A DNA stretch of 36,471 nucleotides from positions 1 through 36,471 of the IMG/VR virus record IMGVR_UViG_3300021963_000344; one strand, written 5' to 3'. Positions 21,504-27,343 of this stretch are shown here, one piece after another; the first letter of the stretch is position 1, and every line of letters begins with the position of its first letter. The notes below the pieces were generated by a model that was given only the letters and a program-made list of their open reading frames with translations, did not search any database and was not told the origin of the DNA. The translations under genes and the position numbers were made by a program. This DNA comes from a virus.

Positions 21504-21505
21504 AA

Positions 21506-21823
21506 TTAGAACTCAAACTCTTTGTAATCGTACCTTCCATTGGGCTTTTTGAACCACCCAATTACTAAGATTCTCCACTTGGATCTTAATACTTCTGCTA
21601 GGAAAGGGGAGTTGCTTATTTTTTTTATTCTTGCTGACATATTGCTTTTGGAAGTAAGCTGAATTGCTATAGTTTCGCCTTTTCCAATAGCCAGTATGTC
21701 GAATAGTCCAAATAAGTCTTTTTTTCGCCTGGTAAAGGCGTTGTAAGATTCGACTGTATCGCACACATATCCCCTTTCTTCTAGTAGGGTTATTGTCCTT
21801 TGGTTAAGGCTAGACAAGATCAT
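21506..21823 (-). CDS. Resolvase-like nuclease, PD-(D/E)XK-type
   Basis: The protein has 105 residues from ATG 21823, which overlaps the HTH gene by 14 nt; in-frame starts at 21841 and 21886 are alternatives. The family beginning LNQRTITLLEERGYVCDTVE, the RRKKDLFGLFDILAI strand with the metal-site Asp (D42), and AIQLTSKSNMSARIKKI (Q55 in place of the usual E/D) match small phage resolvase-like nucleases related to VRR-NUC/Holliday junction enzymes. The C-terminal WRILVIGWFKKPNGRYD is also typical. It pairs with the HTH gene in one short leftward unit. Confidence 0.65.
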   Translation of the reverse strand: MILSSLNQRTITLLEERGYVCDTVESYNAFTRRKKDLFGLFDILAIGKGETIAIQLTSKSNMSARIKKISNSPFLAEVLRSKWRILVIGWFKKPNGRYDYKEFEF

Positions 21824-21998
21824 CCTTTGTAATTTTGCCATCGGATTTAGCAATAATGGTGTCGTGGTGCTTTTCTGGGATGCCATTACGCATGAACCAG
21901 GCGTACACAGTTACATACTTGATACCTAGAGCCTCGGATATGCCTTTGTAGCTGCCAAAGACCTCTAATAGCTTATCGAATGGTTGTTTATCTGCCAT
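21810..21998 (-). CDS. Cro/YdaS-like helix-turn-helix regulator
   Basis: The protein has 62 residues, the usual length for Cro/YdaS-type repressors. The HTH is FGSYKGISEALGIKYVTVYAWF, followed by RNGIPEKHHDTII, which matches the 'W..G.IP....I' recognition-helix extension of YdaS proteins. A strong AAGGAG lies before the ATG. It is transcribed away from the rightward operon across a region with four TCTACA half-sites, so it probably represses its own promoter and the divergent early promoters. Confidence 0.8.
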   Translation of the reverse strand: MADKQPFDKLLEVFGSYKGISEALGIKYVTVYAWFMRNGIPEKHHDTIIAKSDGKITKDDLV

Positions 21999-22126
21999 GT
22001 TTTCTCCTTATGTAGTAGTAATTCTACAACACTTCTACATTAGGGTATATCCCTATATTGCAAATCTCTACATTTAGGATTATTGTTTCTACATGGGCAG
22101 TCGCTCATAACTGTGAAAGGTAAAAA
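21999..22126. promoter_or_regulatory. Divergent promoter-operator region of the HTH gene and rightward early operon
   Basis: Half-sites TCTACAA (22023-22029) and TCTACAT (22034-22040, 22067-22073, 22088-22094) are spread through this 128-nt gap, with TGTAGTA at 22011. A further dyad TAGGG-N5-CCCTA covers 22041-22055. TTGCAA at 22058-22063 is its own reverse complement and could serve as -35 for both directions. Rightward it is followed after 17 nt by TATTGT (22081-22086), with a half-site in the spacer. Confidence 0.6.
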
Positions 22127-22240
22127 ATGAAAGACTACAGAGGTGAATGGAAGGACTTGTTTTGGGGGGCTGTGGCAGCAATACTTATGCTTGCACCAGC
22201 TATGTTTGCTTATATCTATAAAACTGGGGGGATCAGCTAA
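22127..22240 (+). CDS. 37-residue single-TM protein
   Basis: A 38-codon frame starts at ATG 22127, about 5 nt after AAAGG, and ends in TAATG overlapping the next start. The product MKDYRGEWKDLFWGAVAAIL continues with a hydrophobic span (MLAPAMFAYIYKTGGIS). It is the first gene of the rightward early operon. A small inner-membrane peptide, perhaps acting on host membrane or superinfection, is plausible but not shown. Confidence 0.62.
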   Translation: MKDYRGEWKDLFWGAVAAILMLAPAMFAYIYKTGGIS

Positions 22241-22530
22241 TGGACTACCAAGAAAGAACTACAGCGTTTGATGTAGAACAACAATGCGCTTATGGCGATA
22301 TGATTAGCGAGGCAGCAGAGGCTAAGTTGCGTAAAGAATATGATCCAAGCAATTACCATAACTTTACTGAGGCTGTGACTGAGGATGCCTTAGCAAAGCA
22401 TTGGGATACGATTAAAGATGCTTGGGATCGTGGCGATAAAGCAACAATTGGCTTAATGATTACAAGTGCTATCTATACTTATTGGGAAAACAAAGCAATA
22501 TCAGATGCAGAAAACGAGGCAATGTTATGA
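22240..22530 (+). CDS. Early protein of unknown function
   Basis: This 96-residue acidic, helical protein includes CAYGDMISEAAEAKLRKEYD, EDALAKHWDTIKDAWDRGDK and GLMITSAIYTYWENKAISDA. The pattern resembles small early proteins encoded just before annealing proteins in related phages, with no known role. Both ends overlap neighbours (TAATG, ATGA), so it is co-translated with the recombination genes. Confidence 0.65.
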   Translation: MDYQERTTAFDVEQQCAYGDMISEAAEAKLRKEYDPSNYHNFTEAVTEDALAKHWDTIKDAWDRGDKATIGLMITSAIYTYWENKAISDAENEAML

Positions 22531-23078
22531 GTAAATATTTAGAACTACGAAAGATTGATGTATCGGAAAAGATAGAAAAGAAGAATGGACTGTCTTACTT
22601 GTCCTGGGCATGGGCTGTAGATACATTATTGCAGCACGACTCTACTGCTACTTGGTCGTATGGTGAGCCGATGAAGTTTGGCGAGACTGTAATGGTATTT
22701 TGTACAGTCAATGCTTTTGGCAAGTCTATGACAGCACAGTTGCCGGTCATGGACTATCGCAATAAAGCAATACCTAATCCAGATGCATTTGCAGTTAATA
22801 CTGCAATGCAAAGAGCTTTAGCCAAGGCAATTGCTCTACATGGTCTAGGATTGTCTTTGTACGCTGGAGAAGATATTTGGAATGATATAGAAGATTCTTC
22901 TGTTGCAGATGACTACTGCGCCAAACTCCAGGCAATAGATAGCCCTGCCGAACTTAAAGTTGCCTTTGCTAAGTATTATAAAGAACTTCAGGCTAATAAA
23001 GCTGCTAGAGATCAATTAACTACTATTTATCAAGTACAAAAGGATAAGTTAAATGAGACTAGCGGATCAGCAGCCTGA
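22527..23078 (+). CDS. Single-strand annealing protein (Sak3 / DUF1071)
   Basis: The protein has 183 residues from the ATG overlapping the upstream stop. SYLSWAWAVDTLLQ (23-36), PVMDYRNKAIPNPDAFAV (73-90) and NTAMQRALAKAIALHGLGLS (91-110) followed by LYAGEDIW are the diagnostic blocks of the DUF1071/Sak3 annealing family (PF06378). Proteins of this group coat single strands and anneal complementary DNA. It works with the YqaJ-type exonuclease at 24287 and the SSB-like protein at 24979. Confidence 0.85.
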   Translation: MSKYLELRKIDVSEKIEKKNGLSYLSWAWAVDTLLQHDSTATWSYGEPMKFGETVMVFCTVNAFGKSMTAQLPVMDYRNKAIPNPDAFAVNTAMQRALAKAIALHGLGLSLYAGEDIWNDIEDSSVADDYCAKLQAIDSPAELKVAFAKYYKELQANKAARDQLTTIYQVQKDKLNETSGSAA

Positions 23079-23247
23079 CAATGTATGTTCAGAATGTGGG
23101 GACAAATGGGGGACACACAGACCGAAAGACCATCAATACAGAATATGGGTGGACAAGTGCGATGTGTGTTTAGATACAAGAGCCGTATGCGATTCTTCGG
23201 AATATGGATATTTAAAGGAAGGCTGGGATGGACAAAAAGTGGTGTAG
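23053..23247 (+). CDS. Small zinc-ribbon-like protein
   Basis: The protein has 64 residues. NVCSECGDKWG and, later, DKCDVCLDTRAVCDS give two CxxC knuckles and an additional cysteine, a small treble-clef or ribbon pattern. It overlaps the annealing-protein end by 26 nt and the next zinc-ribbon gene by 20 nt. Function is unknown; nucleic-acid or protein binding is likely for this fold. Confidence 0.65.
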   Translation: MRLADQQPDNVCSECGDKWGTHRPKDHQYRIWVDKCDVCLDTRAVCDSSEYGYLKEGWDGQKVV

Positions 23248-23386
23248 TTCTTGTCAGGCTGAGAAGCCAGCTAGTAATCTTAAACTGGTAGCCTCTGGCA
23301 GTAGGTTAAGACCTGTAATGCGTTGGAAATGTGAAAGCTGTCTTAATAAAACAAGTAAATCTCAATATAGTAAAAAGGAGAAATAA
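23228..23386 (+). CDS. Small zinc-ribbon protein, 52 residues
   Basis: A 53-codon frame runs from ATG 23228 to TAA 23386. It encodes MDKKWCSSCQAEKPASNLKL and later MRWKCESCLNKTSKSQY, two CxxC motifs 26 residues apart, a pattern common in phage early regions. Its stop overlaps the next ATG as TAATG, and AGGAG within its own end serves the next gene. Function is unknown. Confidence 0.75.
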   Translation: MDKKWCSSCQAEKPASNLKLVASGSRLRPVMRWKCESCLNKTSKSQYSKKEK

Positions 23387-23556
23387 TGGAAGATTTTATC
23401 TACACAACTTCAGGCACAGATATTACTAAGCGTTGGAGACTGTTGTACAACTATGTGCCAGCAAGTGAGCAAGAAGAAGTTAGGCAGCGCTGGGCAGAGT
23501 TAAGAGCTAAGTTTAATAAAACTTTGGATGATGTTGCCCAAAATGATAACAAATAA
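23386..23556 (+). CDS. Small early protein, 56 residues
   Basis: The frame begins at ATG 23386 with AGGAG 5 nt upstream. It encodes MEDFIYTTSGTDITKRWRLL and YNYVPASEQEEVRQRWAELR, a helical pattern ('RWRLLYxYVPASExxEV...W') seen in other phage early regions without known function. It overlaps the next gene by 14 nt. Confidence 0.68.
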   Translation: MEDFIYTTSGTDITKRWRLLYNYVPASEQEEVRQRWAELRAKFNKTLDDVAQNDNK

Positions 23557-23770
23557 ATTTACTCGCCAGGCTTTTAATAAGCTGATATTAGACCAAGACC
23601 TACCGCCAGATTATATTCGTGTTGCTGAGTTTTATTTTATGCAAGGATGGAATAGCGCAGTCGATCTAATGTCAGATGAATTTTTAGACCAATGGATTAT
23701 TAATGGCACAGAGAATCAGTTAATCCGTAAAGACAACCAAGAGCCTATTCCAGATGACGATAGAGAATGA
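23543..23770 (+). CDS. Early protein of unknown function
   Basis: The protein has 75 residues from ATG 23543, chosen over 23528 to keep a short overlap. It is acidic and helical: FTRQAFNKLILDQDLPPDYI, RVAEFYFMQGWNSAVDLMSD, ending in PIPDDDRE. No family is recognised. It lies inside a chain of overlapping small genes. Confidence 0.6.
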   Translation: MITNKFTRQAFNKLILDQDLPPDYIRVAEFYFMQGWNSAVDLMSDEFLDQWIINGTENQLIRKDNQEPIPDDDRE

Positions 23771-23966
23771 TTGGTTTCCAGCCTGTTTCTTTAATCGCTT
23801 GCAATATAGGGATTGGAAATATTATCAACGAGGATCGTCTGAAAGGTGTACTGCGTGTGATGATTGTAGTTCTGAATATATGTTTAAAATGATAGATCAA
23901 CAGCGTTGCCACCCAGAAGAAGTAATTGACAGAACATCAAACAGTATAAAGAGAGTAAAAAAATGA
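23754..23966 (+). CDS. Small Cys-containing early protein
   Basis: The protein has 70 residues. NDWFPACFFNRLQYRDWKYY is followed by RCTACDDCSSEYMFKMIDQQ and RCHP, giving a CxxCxxC cluster that may bind metal. It is the third small Cys-motif protein in this operon. It overlaps both neighbours (17 nt upstream, ATGA downstream). Function is unknown. Confidence 0.6.
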   Translation: MTIENDWFPACFFNRLQYRDWKYYQRGSSERCTACDDCSSEYMFKMIDQQRCHPEEVIDRTSNSIKRVKK

Positions 23967-24133
23967 CAGATTTTAGCCAAGAGTATTTAGATGCAAAACT
24001 AGCATTAAATTTATTTTATAAACATACTCTTACTGGTAATTGGAAAGAGGCAGAAAAAGCAGCTAAAACGACAGAAGAAATGGCTAGAACTTTACAGGTG
24101 CTTGCGAAAGAAAACTATGACAAATCAGTTTGA
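23963..24133 (+). CDS. Small helical early protein, 56 residues
   Basis: The frame starts at ATG 23963 (ATGA with the upstream stop) and ends at 24133. The product MTDFSQEYLDAKLALNLFYK with KEAEKAAKTTEEMARTLQVL is entirely helical and may form a coiled coil. It overlaps the next gene by 17 nt. No family is recognised. Confidence 0.58.
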   Translation: MTDFSQEYLDAKLALNLFYKHTLTGNWKEAEKAAKTTEEMARTLQVLAKENYDKSV

Positions 24134-24287
24134 CGAGGAGTCTGAGGCTACCATTAAGTTAAAGCAAACTGGTTCGTTTGTTATGGTAGAAGTGGAAGGA
24201 AGTGGGTTTTGTTATGACTTAGCTGCTGACTTGGCTAAATCTATCCAGCCCGATGTGATTGACAACGATATTAAGAAGGCGCACTAA
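24117..24287 (+). CDS. Small early protein of unknown function
   Basis: The protein has 56 residues from ATG 24117. MTNQFDEESEATIKLKQTGS, FVMVEVEGSGFCYDLAADLA and IQPDVIDNDIKKAH suggest two or three strands and a helix. No family is recognised. Its stop overlaps the exonuclease start as TAATG, implying linked translation. Confidence 0.55.
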   Translation: MTNQFDEESEATIKLKQTGSFVMVEVEGSGFCYDLAADLAKSIQPDVIDNDIKKAH

Positions 24288-24979
24288 TGACTACTTTTAC
24301 TACAAGTGATAGAGAAGAAGCATATAAAGAGATACTAGAGAAAGCTCCGTATCAGCCAGGCTATGAGGATGCGATTGTGCAAGGCACAGACGATTGGCAT
24401 AAGCTACGACTTGGTAAGGTTACTGCAAGCCGAGTAGCGGATGTGTTGTCTAAGGGCAAGTCTGGTGAATCTGCTAGTCGTAGGAACTACCGCATAGAGT
24501 TGGTAGCCCAAAGGCTAACAGGCAAGCCAAGCGAGTCGTTTACCAATGCAGCAATGGAATGGGGTACGGCTACTGAGCCATTGGCTAGGGTTGCATACGA
24601 GTTGCATACAAACAGCGATGTATCTCAGGTTGCATTTGTAGATCATCCTAATGTAGAATGGTTTGGTTGCAGTCCAGATGGGATTGTGGGAAAAGGATTG
24701 GTTGAGATAAAGTGCCCGAATACTACGACCCACCTAGATTGGATGGAAGAAGGCAAAGCACCAAGCAAGCACATACCGCAGATGATGGCACAGATGGCTT
24801 GTACAGGCGCAGAGTGGTGTGATTTTGTTAGTTATGATCCTAGGCTTCCAGAGGATTTGCAGTTGTTTGTAGTGCGTGTCAATCGAGATCAGGAATACAT
24901 TGACAACATGGAAGTAGAAGTAAAAAGATTCCTGAAAGAAGTGGAAGAAACTATTAACAAGCTGAAAGAGAGGAAATAA
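24287..24979 (+). CDS. YqaJ-type recombination exonuclease
   Basis: The protein has 230 residues. QGTDDWHKLRLGKVTAS (near 32-48), MEWGTATEPLAR (residues about 90-101, metal-site Glu), WFGCSPDGIV (Asp near 131) and LVEIKCPNT (E140, K142) are the ordered motifs of the lambda-Exo/YqaJ family. It would resect double-stranded DNA 5' to 3', producing single strands for the Sak3-type annealing protein encoded at 22527. The chain has tight overlaps on both sides. Confidence 0.88.
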   Translation: MTTFTTSDREEAYKEILEKAPYQPGYEDAIVQGTDDWHKLRLGKVTASRVADVLSKGKSGESASRRNYRIELVAQRLTGKPSESFTNAAMEWGTATEPLARVAYELHTNSDVSQVAFVDHPNVEWFGCSPDGIVGKGLVEIKCPNTTTHLDWMEEGKAPSKHIPQMMAQMACTGAEWCDFVSYDPRLPEDLQLFVVRVNRDQEYIDNMEVEVKRFLKEVEETINKLKERK

Positions 24980-25227
24980 TGGCATTTGATAAAACAAATA
25001 CTGGCACATTAAGCAAAAACACAAAGAAGGAACAAGATAATCATTCCGATTACAAAGGATCAATAAATGTTAATGGTACTGAGCATTGGTTTGATGCGTG
25101 GATAAAAGAAGGACCGCATGGAAAGTTTTTATCTTGCAAGATTGGCAAACCAAAAGAGCAAAGTAACTTTAAAGCTAGGGGTGATGACGAGATGCCTAAG
25201 ATTCAGGATGATGAAATACCTTTTTAA
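24979..25227 (+). CDS. SSB-like small protein with acidic DDEIPF tail
   Basis: The protein has 82 residues. The core SDYKGSINVNGTEHWFDAWI and HGKFLSCKIGKPKE looks like a compact beta-barrel, and the C-terminus ends QDDEIPF, the same kind of acidic tip by which SSB proteins bind partner proteins. Full SSB length is missing, so single-strand binding is an inference. It follows the exonuclease with a one-base overlap. Confidence 0.65.
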   Translation: MAFDKTNTGTLSKNTKKEQDNHSDYKGSINVNGTEHWFDAWIKEGPHGKFLSCKIGKPKEQSNFKARGDDEMPKIQDDEIPF

Positions 25228-25283
25228 TGCTGGCAAGCACTTATGGGGAAATCGTAAGAAAGTACCCACTTTTTTGGAGATAA
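25227..25283 (+). CDS. Possible 18-residue leader peptide
   Basis: A 19-codon frame begins in a TAATG overlap with the SSB-like gene and stops one base before the ATG of the secreted Cys peptide. It encodes MLASTYGEIVRKYPLFWR. Its placement would carry ribosomes exactly to the next start, but a strong GGAGA site for that gene is present anyway. It may be only a chance frame. Confidence 0.3.
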   Translation: MLASTYGEIVRKYPLFWR

Positions 25284-25284
25284 C

Positions 25285-25422
25285 ATGAAAAAGATAACTA
25301 TAGTATTAGTGACATATATGTTACTAATGAGTAGTGCGTATGCTTGTCAGACACAGACCATCATAGTAAATGGAAAAGTAACAATCTGTACCTTTTGCCC
25401 TAACTATGTAATTTGTAACTAA
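25285..25422 (+). CDS. 45-residue secreted or lipoprotein-like Cys peptide
   Basis: A 46-codon frame starts at ATG 25285 with GGAGA 6 nt upstream. MKKITIVLVTYMLLMSSAYA is a signal peptide ending AYA, followed directly by Cys. The mature part CQTQTIIVNGKVTICTFCPN ends with VICN and has four cysteines. The site could be a signal peptidase I cut or a non-standard lipobox (Tyr at -2). Similar very small exported phage proteins are known, without function. Candidate roles are superinfection exclusion or envelope modification. Confidence 0.68.
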   Translation: MKKITIVLVTYMLLMSSAYACQTQTIIVNGKVTICTFCPNYVICN

Positions 25423-25503
25423 GAAAAGAGTCAGATCGGGACACATGGCGCAATGCCACTCTTTCACAAGGAGTGCTACCCCCCTGCCGATTAGGGTAGC
25501 TTT
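25423..25503 (+). promoter_or_regulatory. Structured leader; hairpin separating Shine-Dalgarno from the nuclease ATG
   Basis: AAGGAG at 25468-25473 lies 30 nt before the ATG at 25504, too far for normal initiation. A perfect 7-bp stem GCTACCC (25475-25481) / GGGTAGC (25494-25500) sits between them. Folding would leave only T plus TTT between the site and ATG, restoring usable spacing. Upstream, AAAGAGT and ACTCTTT form a second inverted repeat enclosing GGC-GCC. TAGGGTAGCTTT here also occurs in the candidate small RNA. Confidence 0.6.
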
Positions 25504-25923
25504 ATGAGCTTTAATAAAGACCTTCAGAGAGGTTTAGAGATAGAGGAAAGGGTTGTATCTATCCTACGCAAGAAATACCCTTGTGCGACCCTTGTAAGCG
25601 CTTTTAAAGGGTACGATATATGGATACCAGAGATAGATAAAGCCGTTGAGGTAAAGTTTGACCCGATGAGCCAACGCACAGGCAATATCGTTGTAGAGAT
25701 AGAGATGTATGGGAAAGACTCAGGGTTAATGGCTACCCAAGCTGATTACTGGGTTTTTTACGATGGACAGATGTTTGTCATCATGCCGGTCAAGCACATA
25801 TTTAAGTGCATATTCCTGAGTAAACTACAGTATGTAGAGTTTATTGGTGAGGGAGATAGTCAGATCAAAAAGGCTTTTTTAGTAGATAAAAACACCTTGT
25901 TTAAGTACGGAAAGATTTTATGA
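25504..25923 (+). CDS. PD-(D/E)XK nuclease, Holliday-junction-resolvase-like
   Basis: The protein has 139 residues. E12 in LEIEERVVSILRKKYP, D38 in FKGYDIWIPE and E49-x-K51 in KAVEVKFD give the metal-binding core of PD-(D/E)XK nucleases, continued by RTGNIVVEIEM and MATQADYWVFYD as in small resolvases. It ends the rightward early operon and overlaps the convergent lysozyme gene by 6 nt. A structured leader with a hairpin between ribosome site and start codon suggests translational control. Confidence 0.72.
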   Translation: MSFNKDLQRGLEIEERVVSILRKKYPCATLVSAFKGYDIWIPEIDKAVEVKFDPMSQRTGNIVVEIEMYGKDSGLMATQADYWVFYDGQMFVIMPVKHIFKCIFLSKLQYVEFIGEGDSQIKKAFLVDKNTLFKYGKIL

Positions 25924-26391
25924 GAGGTATAAAGCTCTTTCGTCTTTGCGTCTAGTAGTAAGTCCTTTTAGTTCTTTACCACCAGCTTTATTCCACTTCA
26001 TAAATTCCTCTGCAGCACCATCAAATTCACCTCGATTGTGTTTCATCCGAAGGGTAGAATTTTGGAGATTACCGAGTCCAACATTGAAGGCGAAAGACAC
26101 AAGTGCGCCAAAGCGACCAGGAGTAAGCCCACTAGGACATAATCGCTGTACCCCGCTTTCAAACCTCGCCAAATCTTTAGCAAGAATTTCATCGACTTCT
26201 CCCATTGTTAGGACTCTATCCCATCCACTAGGAATGGGCAAAGCCTTTCTTTCTGCAAGTGGAACTTTAGCATGATTAGGGTCTATGACATGACCTACGC
26301 CAACAGTCCAAAGTAGTGCTGGGCATTGGTAAGGTTTAAATCGGATTCCTTCGTGATGAGAAATCATTTCTAAAACTTTATGGTCAATCAT
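25918..26391 (-). CDS. Endolysin, GH24 lysozyme
   Basis: The protein has 157 residues. The catalytic region HHEGIRFKPYQCPALLWTV plus GVGH places E14, C23 (where T4 lysozyme has Asp20) and T29 at the E-8-(D/C)-5-T spacing of this family; Cys at this position is known in R21/P22-type members. FNVGLGNLQNSTL and the W-N-K-A-G-G, LTTRRKDERALYL end are also standard. No signal or SAR segment is visible, so it should need the holin to reach peptidoglycan. Its ATG overlaps the holin stop (ATGA). Confidence 0.9.
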   Translation of the reverse strand: MIDHKVLEMISHHEGIRFKPYQCPALLWTVGVGHVIDPNHAKVPLAERKALPIPSGWDRVLTMGEVDEILAKDLARFESGVQRLCPSGLTPGRFGALVSFAFNVGLGNLQNSTLRMKHNRGEFDGAAEEFMKWNKAGGKELKGLTTRRKDERALYLS

Positions 26392-26876
26392 TTCTTACTT
26401 GTAAACGCTTGCGTACCAAACCAAAAAGCAATGATAGAGGCTAGGATCTGCATTTCTTGATCGTCAAATATCATGGTAACAGATTCAGCGAATGGTGCGC
26501 CCACAGACCAAGCCCACCAGATAGATGCAATGTCTACAACAATCAACAGGAATACAAATAAATAAGTAACCATAGGGCGTACAGAGGCTCTTAGGTTAAT
26601 GATCCATTGGCTTGCACCCTTACCAATCTCGATGTCGTGCTGGTACATTGCAGAGCGTTCTTCAGCCTGTGTTTGCATCTGTATTTGATCTGTGCGTATC
26701 TCCTCGATCCTAGCTTGTGCAATATAGCCACGCTCTAGCATCTGTAGTTCTCGCTCTGTCTGCATCTTAGCGAGTTCTAGTTCATGCGCCTTATCCGATT
26801 TGTCTTGAAAGAAGTCTAGTAACTTGGGCAAACCACCCATTAAAAAGGATAACGCAGTAGAGATAAGAGTCAGCAT
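26388..26876 (-). CDS. Holin (GTA_holin_3TM-like)
   Basis: The protein has 162 residues. A short N-terminal hydrophobic segment (STALSFLMGGLPKLLDFF) precedes a coiled coil (residues 25-80, many E/Q/R), then ASVRPMVTYLFVFLLIVVDI, ASIWWAWSVGAPF and MQILASIIAFWFGTQAF provide membrane spans. The 'SVRPxxTY...ILAFWFGxxAF' pattern matches three-TM holins of the GTA type (PF11351). It directly precedes the endolysin gene and would form lesions in the inner membrane at lysis time. Confidence 0.78.
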   Translation of the reverse strand: MLTLISTALSFLMGGLPKLLDFFQDKSDKAHELELAKMQTERELQMLERGYIAQARIEEIRTDQIQMQTQAEERSAMYQHDIEIGKGASQWIINLRASVRPMVTYLFVFLLIVVDIASIWWAWSVGAPFAESVTMIFDDQEMQILASIIAFWFGTQAFTSKK

Positions 26877-26879
26877 TAT

Positions 26880-27332
26880 TTACCCTTTATGACCCCAAGT
26901 AAGGTAGTAAGCAATGAACGCAGCCACAAAATAGCACATGAACATTGCTCTACGAACCTTTGCCAAATCTTCTTTAAACTCTTTACTAAGTTCATCGTCT
27001 TGCCTTTCAATTTTTTGTTTAATTGTTTCTATTTCTGACCAGCGTTTAGTGCCATGCTTTTTAATAAAATCAGCTTTTACTTTAGCTTCTTCTATGCGGA
27101 TGGACTCTTGGCGTTGCCATTCCATCATTGCTCGTTTGAAGTATTGTTCTTTTAATACCTGAGATTCTCGTATTTGTCTTTTACGATCTAGGTCTTTTTG
27201 TTGCGCTACTGCTGCTGCATCTTTTTGTACATCAACAATACTTTTAGTTATTGACTTACTAGCCTCACGACTAGCATCCATGCTACCTGTTACAGACTTT
27301 GCGCCCTCTAAAAACCCAAATTGATCGGACAT
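26880..27332 (-). CDS. Coiled-coil, C-terminal tail-anchored lysis-region protein
   Basis: The protein has 150 residues. The first 125 are charged and helical (FGFLEGAKSVTGSMDASREA, SKSITKSIVDVQKDAA, LDRKRQIRESQVLKEQYF). A single hydrophobic span near the C-terminus (MFMCYFVAAFIAYYLTW) ends in GHKG. The position next to the holin suggests a spanin-like or holin-regulating role, but the membrane anchor is C-terminal, opposite to classic i-spanins. No lipoprotein partner is visible beside it. Confidence 0.6.
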   Translation of the reverse strand: MSDQFGFLEGAKSVTGSMDASREASKSITKSIVDVQKDAAAVAQQKDLDRKRQIRESQVLKEQYFKRAMMEWQRQESIRIEEAKVKADFIKKHGTKRWSEIETIKQKIERQDDELSKEFKEDLAKVRRAMFMCYFVAAFIAYYLTWGHKG

Positions 27333-27343
27333 ATATCATAGTC

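Larger units (their letters stand above)
20955..21505. other. 551-nt non-coding control region
   Basis: No convincing gene is visible on either strand. From left to right it holds the leftward promoter/operator (20974-21002), an A/T-rich segment to about 21110, and paired inverted repeats: GGGTGATAT (21125-21133) with ATATCACCC (21213-21221), and TTTGTAGAT (21200-21208) with ATCTACAAA (21225-21233). The candidate small RNA (21347-21469) and its TATAAT box follow, then a dyad ACCGCA-TT-TGCGGT (21490-21503). The density of dyads in the largest gap of the genome makes it the best replication-origin candidate. Confidence 0.6.

Noticed and set aside
16311-22126. Lysogeny module
   Set aside because: There is an HTH regulator with operators, but no integrase, excisionase, CI-like repressor or attachment site, so a temperate lifestyle is not supported.
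24734-25063. Minus-strand open frame of 109 codons opposite the exonuclease
   Set aside because: Phe/Cys/Leu-rich composition and lack of any start context show it is the antisense of the exonuclease and SSB-like genes.
25250-25285. AAAGT-ACCC-ACTTTTTT as a terminator after the SSB-like gene
   Set aside because: The stem is only 5 weak pairs and the T-run is followed directly by the ribosome site of the next gene. Read-through seems intended.
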